DNA from: DATKLL01 sp035542475
GTDB lineage: Bacteria > Desulfobacterota > Syntrophia > Syntrophales > UBA2185
DNA length: 5,333 nt
Direction: 5' to 3'
Assembly: GCA_035542475.1 (NCBI GenBank)
Contig: DATKLL010000029.1
Coordinates: 1-5,333 of the forward strand
Of the stretch, positions 1 through 5,333 are shown piece by piece. Position 1 is the stretch's first letter. Each line of letters opens with the position of its first letter. Made by a program: the position numbers and the translations under genes. The notes under the pieces are model-generated. The model searched no databases, was not told where the DNA came from, and saw nothing but the letters and a program-made list of their open reading frames with translations.

Positions 1-249
1 TCGGAATTTTTAACAATAATTTTTAATATGTAATACATTGTAATCAATATTGATTTCATGTTTTTTTGTTCTTAATTATATAAAATGTCGATATTCTTTA
101 CAGCTTTAGTAATTCAGAAATAATTTTTAGGTTAACCTTAATAAATACTATTTAATTTGTTAAGAATCTTTTTATGATCTTATATAACGAATCAAATGCT
201 TCTATGTCAAGTAAATTAAGCCGTCAAATATAACTTGTTATTCTATTGA
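1..249. other. AT-rich non-coding stretch, no gene seen
   Basis: This stretch is strongly AT-rich and dense in stop codons in all frames; I find no plausible coding sequence or RNA gene. It holds two perfect palindromes, AATCAATATTGATT at 42-55 and AGGTTAACCT at 129-138, which could be protein-binding sites but could equally arise by chance in such biased sequence. A TTTACA (97-102) with AATAAT 16 bp downstream (119-124) resembles a sigma-70 promoter on the + strand, but it lies about 650 bp from the first intact gene and is not convincing. Any terminator of the minus-strand pseudogene that ends near 250 would have to lie here; no clear GC-rich hairpin with a T tract is visible. Confidence 0.6.
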
Positions 250-593
250 TTAGTTTGGAACCTTTATAGAGATCTCGATCGCCAAGTGAGAGTAACAATT
301 GATTAATCTAAGCACAGCCCTCGTTTCTTCAGCGTTTTCAATACTTGAATCCTGAGTCCTTTTTTGCTAGTTCGAGATTTCCGTTTTTATAATACGGATC
401 CCAAATGATATTTTATCATGGGTTGGCCAGAAAGTTTCTCGTTTGCCTCTTTCATGTACACTATGGCTCTGCTCAGAATGTTCTCCTTGTAATAAATTCA
501 GCCCAGAGTATCCGAAATATGGGGATCATCCGGAACCTGTTTCTTTGCCTTCAGTGCTAAATTCAGTGCCTCATAGGATTTAATGCCTATTCA
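250..593 (-). pseudogene. Decayed 3' part of a TPR-repeat protein gene
   Basis: Reading the minus strand from about 590 down gives recognisable tetratricopeptide-repeat sequence spread over three frames. Frame one (590 to 387) reads SYEALNLALKAKK, then DDPHISDTLG, a TGA stop (500-498), then IYYKENILSRAIVYMKEAN and PMIKYHLGSV before TAA. The TGA sits where TPRs of this kind carry Trp (DTLGWIYYK), so it looks like a TGG to TGA change. A shift near 390 continues in a second frame with YYKNGNLELAKK (394 to about 353). A second shift near 349 continues with SSIENAEETRAVLRLI and ends at a TAA at 252-250. About two TPR units, each a pair of helices with the LG..YY..A...Y pattern, can be rebuilt. Known: TPR proteins are scaffolds, and TPR lipoproteins accompany XrtA-type EPS loci, so a link to the neighbouring operon is possible but inferred. 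No N-terminal part is visible right of 593. Two frameshifts plus one stop argue against sequencing error alone. Confidence 0.75.
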
Positions 594-770
594 TATTACA
601 ATGTAAAACAATTATTTTTCTTTAGACAATTATTTTAATGGCAGATGGTTGTGTATCATATTGATCTATTTAATAAAACGACTAACACAAAAATATCTCG
701 ACATGAATCTAATTTTTTGATAACTTTTAGCATTCGCTGGATCAGTAAATTCTATCAGGAGTACAGAAAA
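594..770 (+). other. AT-rich leader upstream of the export operon
   Basis: This 177-bp stretch separates the TPR pseudogene from the first intact gene and must contain, or lie downstream of, the promoter of the export operon. It is AT-rich and no strong sigma-70 pair with standard 16-18 bp spacing stands out. A TGGCAG at 639-644 followed by TTGTG at 649-653 resembles a sigma-54 site, but its spacing is one base short and the -12 GC is absent, so I do not call it. An open frame from an ATG at 645 runs in frame into the export gene, but it lacks a good ribosome site and would bury the signal peptide. Confidence 0.5.
757..761 (+). promoter_or_regulatory. Shine-Dalgarno site AGGAG that decides the start of the export gene
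   Basis: AGGAG lies 9 bases before the ATG at 771. It is the strongest ribosome-binding match in the window and places the start directly before a canonical signal peptide (MKKRAPW...), overruling the in-frame ATG at 645, which would add 42 residues before the signal sequence. Confidence 0.85.
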
Positions 771-1382
771 ATGAAAAAAAGGGCACCATGGATAGTCATG
801 TTTGCATTATTTTTGCTTATAATATTACCTGCAATAGTTCATTCTCAAGTCAGCAAAGATAAGGTACCAGCTCAAAAGACTGATGGTGAAGGTGCTACTG
901 ACAGTGACACATACATCATTGGGCCTGAGGACGTCCTTAACATCCATGTCTGGAAAGAAGAACATTTGTCGAAAACCGTACCGGTGAGAATGGATGGAAA
1001 AATATCTCTTCCACTTGTTGACGATATACAAGCTGCGGATATGACACCACTCCAATTGAAAAAGGTTATAATTGAGAAGCTGAAGGGTTTTATTGACAAT
1101 CCGACCGTTTCCGTAACCGTTATGGAAGCAAACAGCTTCAAAGTATACGTTACCGGTGAGGTAAAAAAACCAGAGGTAGTAAAACTTCGCAGTGAAACGT
1201 CACTAGTCCAGATTATAACTATGGTTGGAGGTTTCACTGACTGGGCCGATCAGAAAAAAATATTAATCATCAGGAAAGAAAAGGGGTCAGAAAAAAGGAT
1301 AAAAGCTAATTATAAGAAAATTATAGATGGTAAAGAACCAGATATTACTATTAAACGAGGAGATACGGTGGTAGTGCCATGA
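771..1382 (+). CDS. Polysaccharide export protein (Wza/OPX-like), short form
   Basis: This 203-residue exported protein is an outer-membrane polysaccharide export (OPX) family member; such proteins form a ring that passes polymer from the periplasm to the outer membrane. Residues 1-25 are a signal peptide with a KKR start, a hydrophobic core and a likely signal peptidase I cut near VHS-Q. A low-complexity linker (27-46) leads to the Poly_export domain from about 47 to 118, opening with YIIGPEDVLNIHVWKEE and containing DGKISLPLV (75-83) and DNPTVSVTV (109-117). One SLBB-type beta-grasp domain follows from about 123 (VYVTGEVKKPEVV ... LVQIITMVGGFTDWA) to the end at RGDTVVVP. There is no cysteine at all, so no lipobox, unlike E. 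coli Wza, and no C-terminal helix to cross the outer membrane. The start is set by AGGAG at 757-761. The stop overlaps the next start (ATGA), implying translational coupling with the beta-barrel gene. Family assignment is firm; the polymer is unknown. Confidence 0.92.
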   Translation: MKKRAPWIVMFALFLLIILPAIVHSQVSKDKVPAQKTDGEGATDSDTYIIGPEDVLNIHVWKEEHLSKTVPVRMDGKISLPLVDDIQAADMTPLQLKKVIIEKLKGFIDNPTVSVTVMEANSFKVYVTGEVKKPEVVKLRSETSLVQIITMVGGFTDWADQKKILIIRKEKGSEKRIKANYKKIIDGKEPDITIKRGDTVVVP

Positions 1383-2665
1383 AAAAATTATTAGAGTTTG
1401 TTATAGTTATTTTCTTTTTCTTTCTATGCTTACTAACTTTGGTTCATGCCCAGGAAAGAATTCTTGAACCTGGATTTCATCCTTACATTTCGGTTCAGGA
1501 AGAATACAGTGATAACATTAATCTCACGTCAACAAACAAGATAGACGACTATATAACTACTATTAGTCCTGGATTGAAGTATACGAACATGGGCGTTAAC
1601 GCCGGTGTGGATCTTGATTATCACCTTGGCTTAGTTTTTTATGGCAAGGCAACCGGGAATAATTACATCAGCCATAATGGATCATTGGAAGCCAAATATC
1701 TTACAAAAGAGCATTGGAATTTCTACATCAAAGACTATCTGGTACGTTCGGAAGATAATAGAGAACAGGAATATTTCACTACCACAGCGGAAAACAAGTT
1801 CGTTCTCTCCACACAAACAACGCGGGCAGTGTACTTGCGCAATGTCGTTGCACCTACAGTTGAATATCAATTTGGGCGGGAGAACCGTGTGGGGTTAAAT
1901 TATCGCAACAATATTTACAGGACAGATAATACCATCAGCGAGAATAGCGATGAAAACTATTTTAATCCGTTTGTCGATTATTGGCTTAATCCTAATAATG
2001 GCCTTCACTTTGAATATGGTTATGATGTCGGACATTTCGAACAGTCCCCTGATATGACTGGTCATATAGCAAATGCACGTTATACGTACCGCATAAAGAC
2101 AGCATTTTCCGTCTTTGGTGATTACACGTTCACACGGCGTCAATTTAATTCCCCGTCCATCGATTTAGATTATGACATCCATAATTCAGCCGTGGGTGTA
2201 ACATACATATTCAGCCCAACCCTCAGTGCTTCGGCACAGGTGGGATACTTCTGGCAAACACCGGATGTGGGCTCCGGAACGAATGGTGTCAGTTACAAGG
2301 CCAGCATCATGAAGCTCGGTGATGCCCGGACAACCTACGTTGTTGGCCTGCAGGGTGGATACACGGAAGATTATTTTACTGCTGAAAATCTCGGGTTTCA
2401 GAAATATCACCGCTTGACAGGATCAGTCACTCATTTTCTCGAAAAAAGACTATCTGTTATTTTTGCCGGTAGCATAGAGCGTGTCGAATTTATTTCTCAA
2501 GATAGAAATGATTGGATCTGGGGTGTCGGCGGAACATTGTCCTACATGCCTCTTAAGTGGCTGACACTGGCATTAGAGATTTCTCATAAAGAAGACGATT
2601 CCAATACCGACATTTTTGATTACACTGAAAACAGGGGATTGATAAAAATAATCGCAACATATTGA
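1379..2665 (+). CDS. Outer-membrane beta-barrel protein of EPS locus (BBP2_2 / TIGR03016-like)
   Basis: This 428-residue protein is predicted to sit in the outer membrane. Residues 1-24 form a signal peptide with a very hydrophobic core and a VHA-Q cleavage site. The mature protein opens with PYISVQEEYSDNINLT (35-50) and DDYITTISPGL (56-66), the N-terminal signature of beta-barrel proteins that accompany exosortase/EPS clusters. The rest is a run of alternating short amphipathic strands rich in Tyr, Phe and Gly separated by polar turns with Asn and Asp (for example NRVGLNYRNNIYRTDN, GLHFEYGYDVGHFE, FSVFGDYTFTRRQF), ending in the aromatic IIATY, as expected for a barrel substrate of BAM. It starts inside the stop codon of the OPX gene, so the two are probably made in proportion. 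Role inferred: outer-membrane partner or pore for the short OPX protein. It could alternatively be a structural barrel not conducting polymer. Barrel identity is strong; family label is from motif memory, not a search. Confidence 0.85.
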   Translation: MKKLLEFVIVIFFFFLCLLTLVHAQERILEPGFHPYISVQEEYSDNINLTSTNKIDDYITTISPGLKYTNMGVNAGVDLDYHLGLVFYGKATGNNYISHNGSLEAKYLTKEHWNFYIKDYLVRSEDNREQEYFTTTAENKFVLSTQTTRAVYLRNVVAPTVEYQFGRENRVGLNYRNNIYRTDNTISENSDENYFNPFVDYWLNPNNGLHFEYGYDVGHFEQSPDMTGHIANARYTYRIKTAFSVFGDYTFTRRQFNSPSIDLDYDIHNSAVGVTYIFSPTLSASAQVGYFWQTPDVGSGTNGVSYKASIMKLGDARTTYVVGLQGGYTEDYFTAENLGFQKYHRLTGSVTHFLEKRLSVIFAGSIERVEFISQDRNDWIWGVGGTLSYMPLKWLTLALEISHKEDDSNTDIFDYTENRGLIKIIATY

Positions 2666-2724
2666 GAAGGGTTGAATTTTTGTTTTAATTGAAATCCCGC
2701 ACCAAACAGTGCCCCTGATGAGTC

Positions 2725-2744
2725 ATTCCCGCGCAAGCGGTAAT
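2725..2744. repeat. Palindromic stem-loop at left end of the repeat element
   Basis: ATTCCCGC (2725-2732) and GCGGTAAT (2737-2744) pair as an 8-bp stem with one mismatch around a GCAA loop. GCAA is a GNRA tetraloop, which would make the RNA form of this hairpin stable. No T tract follows, so it is not a standard intrinsic terminator. Confidence 0.75.
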
Positions 2745-2841
2745 CCAGGAATGCTGAAGTATAGGTACAGGGAAGATCAATAGATGTTATATTAATTAAA
2801 TGATGAAAAAACATGTCAAGATGATTTGAATATTTAACTGG

Positions 2842-2859
2842 ATTCCCGCCCGCGGGAAT
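2842..2859. repeat. Palindromic stem-loop at right end, just before the chain-length gene
   Basis: ATTCCCG (2842-2848) and CGGGAAT (2853-2859) form a perfect 7-bp stem around CCCG. It ends 24 bases before the ATG of the chain-length determinant gene, so in mRNA it would form a hairpin in the immediate 5' leader, 11 bases ahead of the weak AGAG ribosome site at 2871-2874. Confidence 0.8.
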
Positions 2860-2883
2860 AACAAAAAACAAGAGTAAATAACT

Positions 2884-4359
2884 ATGATTAACACAGCACT
2901 ATCGTATAATATTGATGACTATATCGAAATTTTACGGAGAAGAATATGGTATATCGTTGTTCCTTTCGTGATCATTATTATTGGAACTGTTCTCTACGCA
3001 ACATTTGCCCCCAGGCTTTATAAAGCATCAACACTTGTTCTTGTAACTCCGCAAAAAATACCGGAGTCGTTTGTCCAGCCGACAGTTACTGCAAGAATCG
3101 AAGAACGTCTCCAATCCATCTCACAGGAGGTGATGAGCAGGACTCGCCTTGAACAGGTTATTGACGAATTCGACCTGTACAAGGAAGAGAGTAAGAAACT
3201 CACACGAGAAGAGATAGTGGCGCTGATGCAAAGGGATATCAAAGTAGAGTTGCCAACCAGAAGGGAGGAGAAAGGGTATTTTACAATCAGTTATATTGGT
3301 AAAGATCCGCACATAGTCACTAAGATTGCCAACCGTCTATCATCCCTCTTTATCGAAGAGAATCTGCGATTCAGGGAACAGCAGGCAGTGGGAACAACGG
3401 AATTTTTGTCCAGCGAACTGACAGCTAAACAAGCAAAGTTGGAAGAATTGGAAACAGCCGTCACCCAATATAAGAAACTCCATATGGGAGAACTCCCGGA
3501 ACAGCGGGATACCAATTTGAGAATATTGGAACAACTCCAAAACCAATATCAGAGGATCGGGGAAAATCTGAGATCGGCGCAGGACCGCAAGTTATTTATC
3601 CAGAAGCAGCTTTCCGACCTGGAAATGCCTGTTGCGAGTTCAGGTACTATGACCCTGGGGAGAGATAGCAGATCATCCTCTTCAACTGTATTGAGCTATT
3701 CCTCTTCAGGCGCTGAAGTGGGTGGAACATATGCATCACAGAAGGACTCTTTAGCAAAACAACTTGATGAACTGAGATCAAGGTACACGGAAAGCCATCC
3801 GGATGTGATCGCTACTAAAAAGAAACTTGCCGACTTGGAATCAAAGAAGGATACAGATACATACAATGTCAAGAGTGATCCGAGATATAAAGAATTAAAA
3901 AATCAACTGATGTTGACCGATATGGAAATAAAGCGGCTTCAGGGTGAAGAGGCCAGTATAGGAGCCCAGATGAGCAGATACAGGGGACGGATCGAAAATG
4001 CTCCCTCTCGGGAACAGGAGATGACCTCATTGAATCGGGAGTACCAGAATATTAAGGACTCTTATAATCAACTTTTGAGAAAGAGCCAGGATGCCCAGCA
4101 GGCCGAAAATCTTGAACGGCGGCAGAAGGGCGAACAGTTCAGGGTAGTTGATCCTGCCCGTGTTCCGGAAAAGCCCTTCTCGCCGGATATACCGAAAGTC
4201 CTCCTTATTGGCTTTGTTCTGAGCTTAGGCTGCGGTTTGGGATCAGCAATCATTCGGGAGCAACTGGACAGATCCTTCCATGATGTCGGAGATGTGGAAG
4301 CTACTCTAGGTCTCAGGGTACTGGCAACGATTCCGAAAATTGAGGAAAAGGCGGCGTAG
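2884..4359 (+). CDS. Polysaccharide chain-length determinant (Wzz/GNVR, XrtA-type PCP)
   Basis: This 491-residue inner-membrane polysaccharide co-polymerase is predicted to control EPS chain length. Its N-terminal Wzz region (NIDDYIEILRRRIWYI) leads into transmembrane helix 1 at about 21-42. A large periplasmic part follows, with coiled coils from about 165 to 245 and 285 to 410, an LPEQRDTNLRILEQLQ segment from 204, the conserved YTESHPDV at 301-308 and a GNVR-like region SLNREYQNIKDSYNQLL from 382. The proline motif PFSPDIPK (431-438) directly precedes helix 2 (about 438-457). The cytoplasmic tail carries LDRSFHDVGDVEATLGL and LATIPK, as in co-polymerases that work with BY-kinases, but no kinase domain is fused (no Walker A motif). 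Length and layout fit the XrtA-system family (TIGR03007). A serine-rich stretch at 262-275 interrupts the coiled coil. A weak AGAG (2871-2874) lies 9 bases before the ATG. The 218-bp spacer upstream holds a repeat element, so coupling to the barrel gene is not tight. Confidence 0.93.
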   Translation: MINTALSYNIDDYIEILRRRIWYIVVPFVIIIIGTVLYATFAPRLYKASTLVLVTPQKIPESFVQPTVTARIEERLQSISQEVMSRTRLEQVIDEFDLYKEESKKLTREEIVALMQRDIKVELPTRREEKGYFTISYIGKDPHIVTKIANRLSSLFIEENLRFREQQAVGTTEFLSSELTAKQAKLEELETAVTQYKKLHMGELPEQRDTNLRILEQLQNQYQRIGENLRSAQDRKLFIQKQLSDLEMPVASSGTMTLGRDSRSSSSTVLSYSSSGAEVGGTYASQKDSLAKQLDELRSRYTESHPDVIATKKKLADLESKKDTDTYNVKSDPRYKELKNQLMLTDMEIKRLQGEEASIGAQMSRYRGRIENAPSREQEMTSLNREYQNIKDSYNQLLRKSQDAQQAENLERRQKGEQFRVVDPARVPEKPFSPDIPKVLLIGFVLSLGCGLGSAIIREQLDRSFHDVGDVEATLGLRVLATIPKIEEKAA

Positions 4360-4391
4360 GTAGTGTCAGGGTAAAATTTAATAAACTCATA

Positions 4392-4421
4392 AGCATTCCT
4401 GCCCCCGCCCGCGGGAAAGAC
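4392..4421. repeat. Third, inverted half copy of the palindromic repeat, before the ATPase gene
   Basis: AGCATTCCTG (4392-4401) is the exact reverse complement of CAGGAATGCT at 2746-2755, next to the left end of the 2722-2862 element, and CCCGCCCGCGGGAA (4404-4417) is identical to 2845-2858 at its right end. Read on the minus strand this is a left-end half element starting GTCTTTCCCGCG. Its short CCCGC/GCGGG stem (4404-4415) lies 19 bases before the ATPase ATG. The six T residues at 4424-4429 come 8 bases after the stem, too far for a convincing terminator. Confidence 0.7.
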
Positions 4422-4434
4422 AATTTTTTACTAT

Positions 4435-5333
4435 ATGTACGAAAAATTTTATGGCTTTAAAGAAAAGCCATTTGACATAACACCCGATCCCAAGTTTGTC
4501 TATTTTAGTGAGACTCATAAAGAAGCCCTCGCACACCTCAGATACGCCGTAAGGGAAGGAAAAGGATTTAGCGTCATCACTGGAGAAGTGGGAACTGGAA
4601 AAACAACGCTTGTGCATACACTCTTAAACAAAATGGACGGAGCTGTTCGTACGGCCTACATTTTTAATCCTGTCATGAATCCGGAAGACTTTCTCAATTA
4701 TATCTGCGAGGACCTGGGATTAAAATCGGATGGTGTCAAGTCACGCGGGCAGAACCTTACATTGCTGCATAACTTTCTCCTTAACTGCTTTGCCCAGAAC
4801 GAAAAGGTTTTTCTGATTATCGATGAAGCACAAAGCCTGGATACAAAACTACTTGAAGAAGTTCGTTTACTCACCAATCTTGAAACGGCAAAACATAAAC
4901 TTCTACACGTCATTCTTCTGGGACAGCCGGAATTGAATAAGACCCTGGCAGATGAACGGTTTCGGGCTTTAAAACAGAGAATCACCATTCGCTATGATTT
5001 AAGCATGTTAAATCAAAACGACACGAGAGAATATATTTTTCACAGGATGAAAAAAGCAGGAGCCAGGAATCTTTTAATATTCGATGGGGAAGCTATAAAC
5101 GCAATATATGAATATTCAAAAGGCATCCCTCGGTTAATCAATATTCTATGTGATAATGCCCTTCTTACTGGATTTTCACAGGAACGAAATCGCATCACAA
5201 AGCCAATCATTCAAGAAGTTATCAGGGATTTAGAAGGCGTACAAACGATTCAAAAAAGGAAATCGTTACCAATGCTGTCCCTAATCATCATTCTTCTCAC
5301 GTGCGTATTGTTCGTCATATATTTTCTTTTTAC
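4435..5333 (+). CDS. ExeA/GspA-like AAA ATPase of EPS locus, 3' end beyond window
   Basis: The open frame runs from the ATG at 4435 to the right edge (299 complete codons) without a stop. It begins MYEKFYGFKEKPFDITPDPK, the conserved opening of the ExeA/GspA and XrtA-associated ATPase group (TIGR03015-like). The Walker A motif is GEVGTGKTT at 50-58, Walker B is FLIIDEAQ at 126-133, LLGQPEL at 161-167 and LKQRI at 179-183 follow, and GIPRLIN at 230-236 is the sensor-2 region. All key ATP-binding residues are intact. After basic QKRKS, residues 279-299 form a transmembrane helix, so the AAA domain is cytoplasmic and a C-terminal part, perhaps a peptidoglycan-binding or other periplasmic domain, is expected outside. 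In type II secretion ExeA helps place the secretin; in EPS loci the role is unproven. The only possible ATG is 4435, since a stop lies in frame at 4390 with no ATG, GTG or TTG between. No Shine-Dalgarno sequence is seen; a repeat hairpin occupies the leader. Confidence 0.92.
   Translation, partial: MYEKFYGFKEKPFDITPDPKFVYFSETHKEALAHLRYAVREGKGFSVITGEVGTGKTTLVHTLLNKMDGAVRTAYIFNPVMNPEDFLNYICEDLGLKSDGVKSRGQNLTLLHNFLLNCFAQNEKVFLIIDEAQSLDTKLLEEVRLLTNLETAKHKLLHVILLGQPELNKTLADERFRALKQRITIRYDLSMLNQNDTREYIFHRMKKAGARNLLIFDGEAINAIYEYSKGIPRLINILCDNALLTGFSQERNRITKPIIQEVIRDLEGVQTIQKRKSLPMLSLIIILLTCVLFVIYFLF

Larger units (their letters stand above)
2722..2862. repeat. 141-bp MITE-like element with palindromic GC-rich ends
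   Basis: Two related palindromic sequences face each other in the spacer between the barrel and chain-length genes. The left end (2722-2748) starts GTCATTCCCGC, loop GCAA, then GCGGTAATCCAG; the right end (2838-2862) reads CTGGATTCCCGC then CCGCGGGAATAAC. The right end is the reverse complement of the left apart from a few changes, so the whole is an inverted-repeat-bounded unit with an AT-rich 89-bp core that has no coding potential. Such ATTCCCGC...GCGGGAAT units occur as dispersed REP/MITE-like repeats in many bacterial genomes. No clear target-site duplication is visible. It could also be read as a pair of REP-like elements in opposite orientation rather than a mobile unit. Confidence 0.7.

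Noticed and set aside
42..55. Palindrome AATCAATATTGATT as an operator
   Set aside because: Perfect, but AT-rich, far from any intact start and not repeated in the window, so binding-site status cannot be supported.
34..605. 11-bp inverted repeat TACATTGTAAT (34-44) and its complement (595-605) flanking the pseudogene
   Set aside because: Short, AT-rich and with no extension on either side; a match of this size is not surprising in 600 bp of AT-rich DNA.
639..653. Sigma-54-like promoter (TGGCAG and TTGTG)
   Set aside because: The spacing between the two blocks is one base short and the -12 GC is missing, so it fails the usual requirements.
645..770. N-terminal extension of the export gene from the ATG at 645
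   Set aside because: It would place 42 polar residues ahead of a clear signal peptide and has no ribosome site, while the ATG at 771 has AGGAG 9 bases upstream.
872..1237. 121-residue minus-strand frame
   Set aside because: It is antisense to the Poly_export and SLBB coding region and shows no features of a real protein.
2669..2698. Imperfect hairpin after the barrel gene as a terminator
   Set aside because: Only GGG/CCC and AATT/AATT pair, with mismatches between, and no T tract follows.
2620..2871. 83-residue minus-strand frame across the repeat spacer
   Set aside because: It is composed of translated repeat palindromes and barrel-gene antisense, with no coding signature.
2725..4421. Repeats as a CRISPR array
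   Set aside because: The copies are two in inverted orientation plus one over 1.5 kb away, with no regular spacers.
4404..4429. Intrinsic terminator or attenuator made of the CCCGC/GCGGG stem plus TTTTTT
   Set aside because: The stem is only 4-5 bp and the T run begins 8 bases after it; the stem is explained by the repeat family.
4698..4988. 96-residue minus-strand frame
   Set aside because: It lies wholly inside the ATPase gene, which has intact Walker motifs on the + strand; it has no recognisable domain.

Overview
The window looks like part of a secreted-polysaccharide (EPS) assembly and export locus from a Gram-negative (diderm) bacterium. Evidence for two membranes is direct: a periplasmic/outer-membrane export protein, an outer-membrane beta-barrel protein, an inner-membrane chain-length determinant and a membrane-anchored AAA ATPase sit in a row on the + strand. 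The set resembles the transport and assembly half of the exosortase A (XrtA)/PEP-CTERM type of EPS cluster. DNA is AT-rich, and intergenic spacers carry GC-rich ATTCCCGC...GCGGGAAT palindromic repeats of a type seen in several diderm lineages (deltaproteobacterial groups, Nitrospirota and anammox planctomycetes are candidates). The phylum cannot be settled from this sequence, and no exosortase or PEP-CTERM protein is inside the window.

Layout. Positions 1-249 are very AT-rich with no gene. Positions about 250-593 hold, on the minus strand, the decayed 3' part of a tetratricopeptide-repeat (TPR) protein gene, broken by one nonsense codon and two frameshifts. Positions 594-770 are an AT-rich leader ending in a strong Shine-Dalgarno site. 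From there the + strand reads: polysaccharide export (Wza/OPX-like) protein 771-1382; outer-membrane beta-barrel protein 1379-2665, overlapping the previous gene by 4 bp (ATGA); a 218-bp spacer containing a 141-bp MITE-like repeat element (2722-2862); Wzz-type chain-length determinant 2884-4359; a 75-bp spacer with another, inverted half copy of the repeat; and an ExeA/GspA-like AAA ATPase from 4435 that runs off the right edge.

How the parts fit. By family knowledge, the Wzz-type protein in the inner membrane sets polymer length and spans the periplasm by coiled coils; the OPX protein continues the path towards the outer membrane; the ATPase is a recurrent companion of such loci with an unproven energy or assembly role. 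This OPX protein is short, has no lipobox cysteine and lacks a C-terminal outer-membrane helix, so the translationally coupled beta-barrel is a good candidate for the actual outer-membrane pore. The usual BY-type tyrosine kinase does not follow the chain-length gene here. I see no wholly new system; the points most worth checking are the OPX/beta-barrel pairing, the repeat element placed in front of two gene starts, and the TPR pseudogene.
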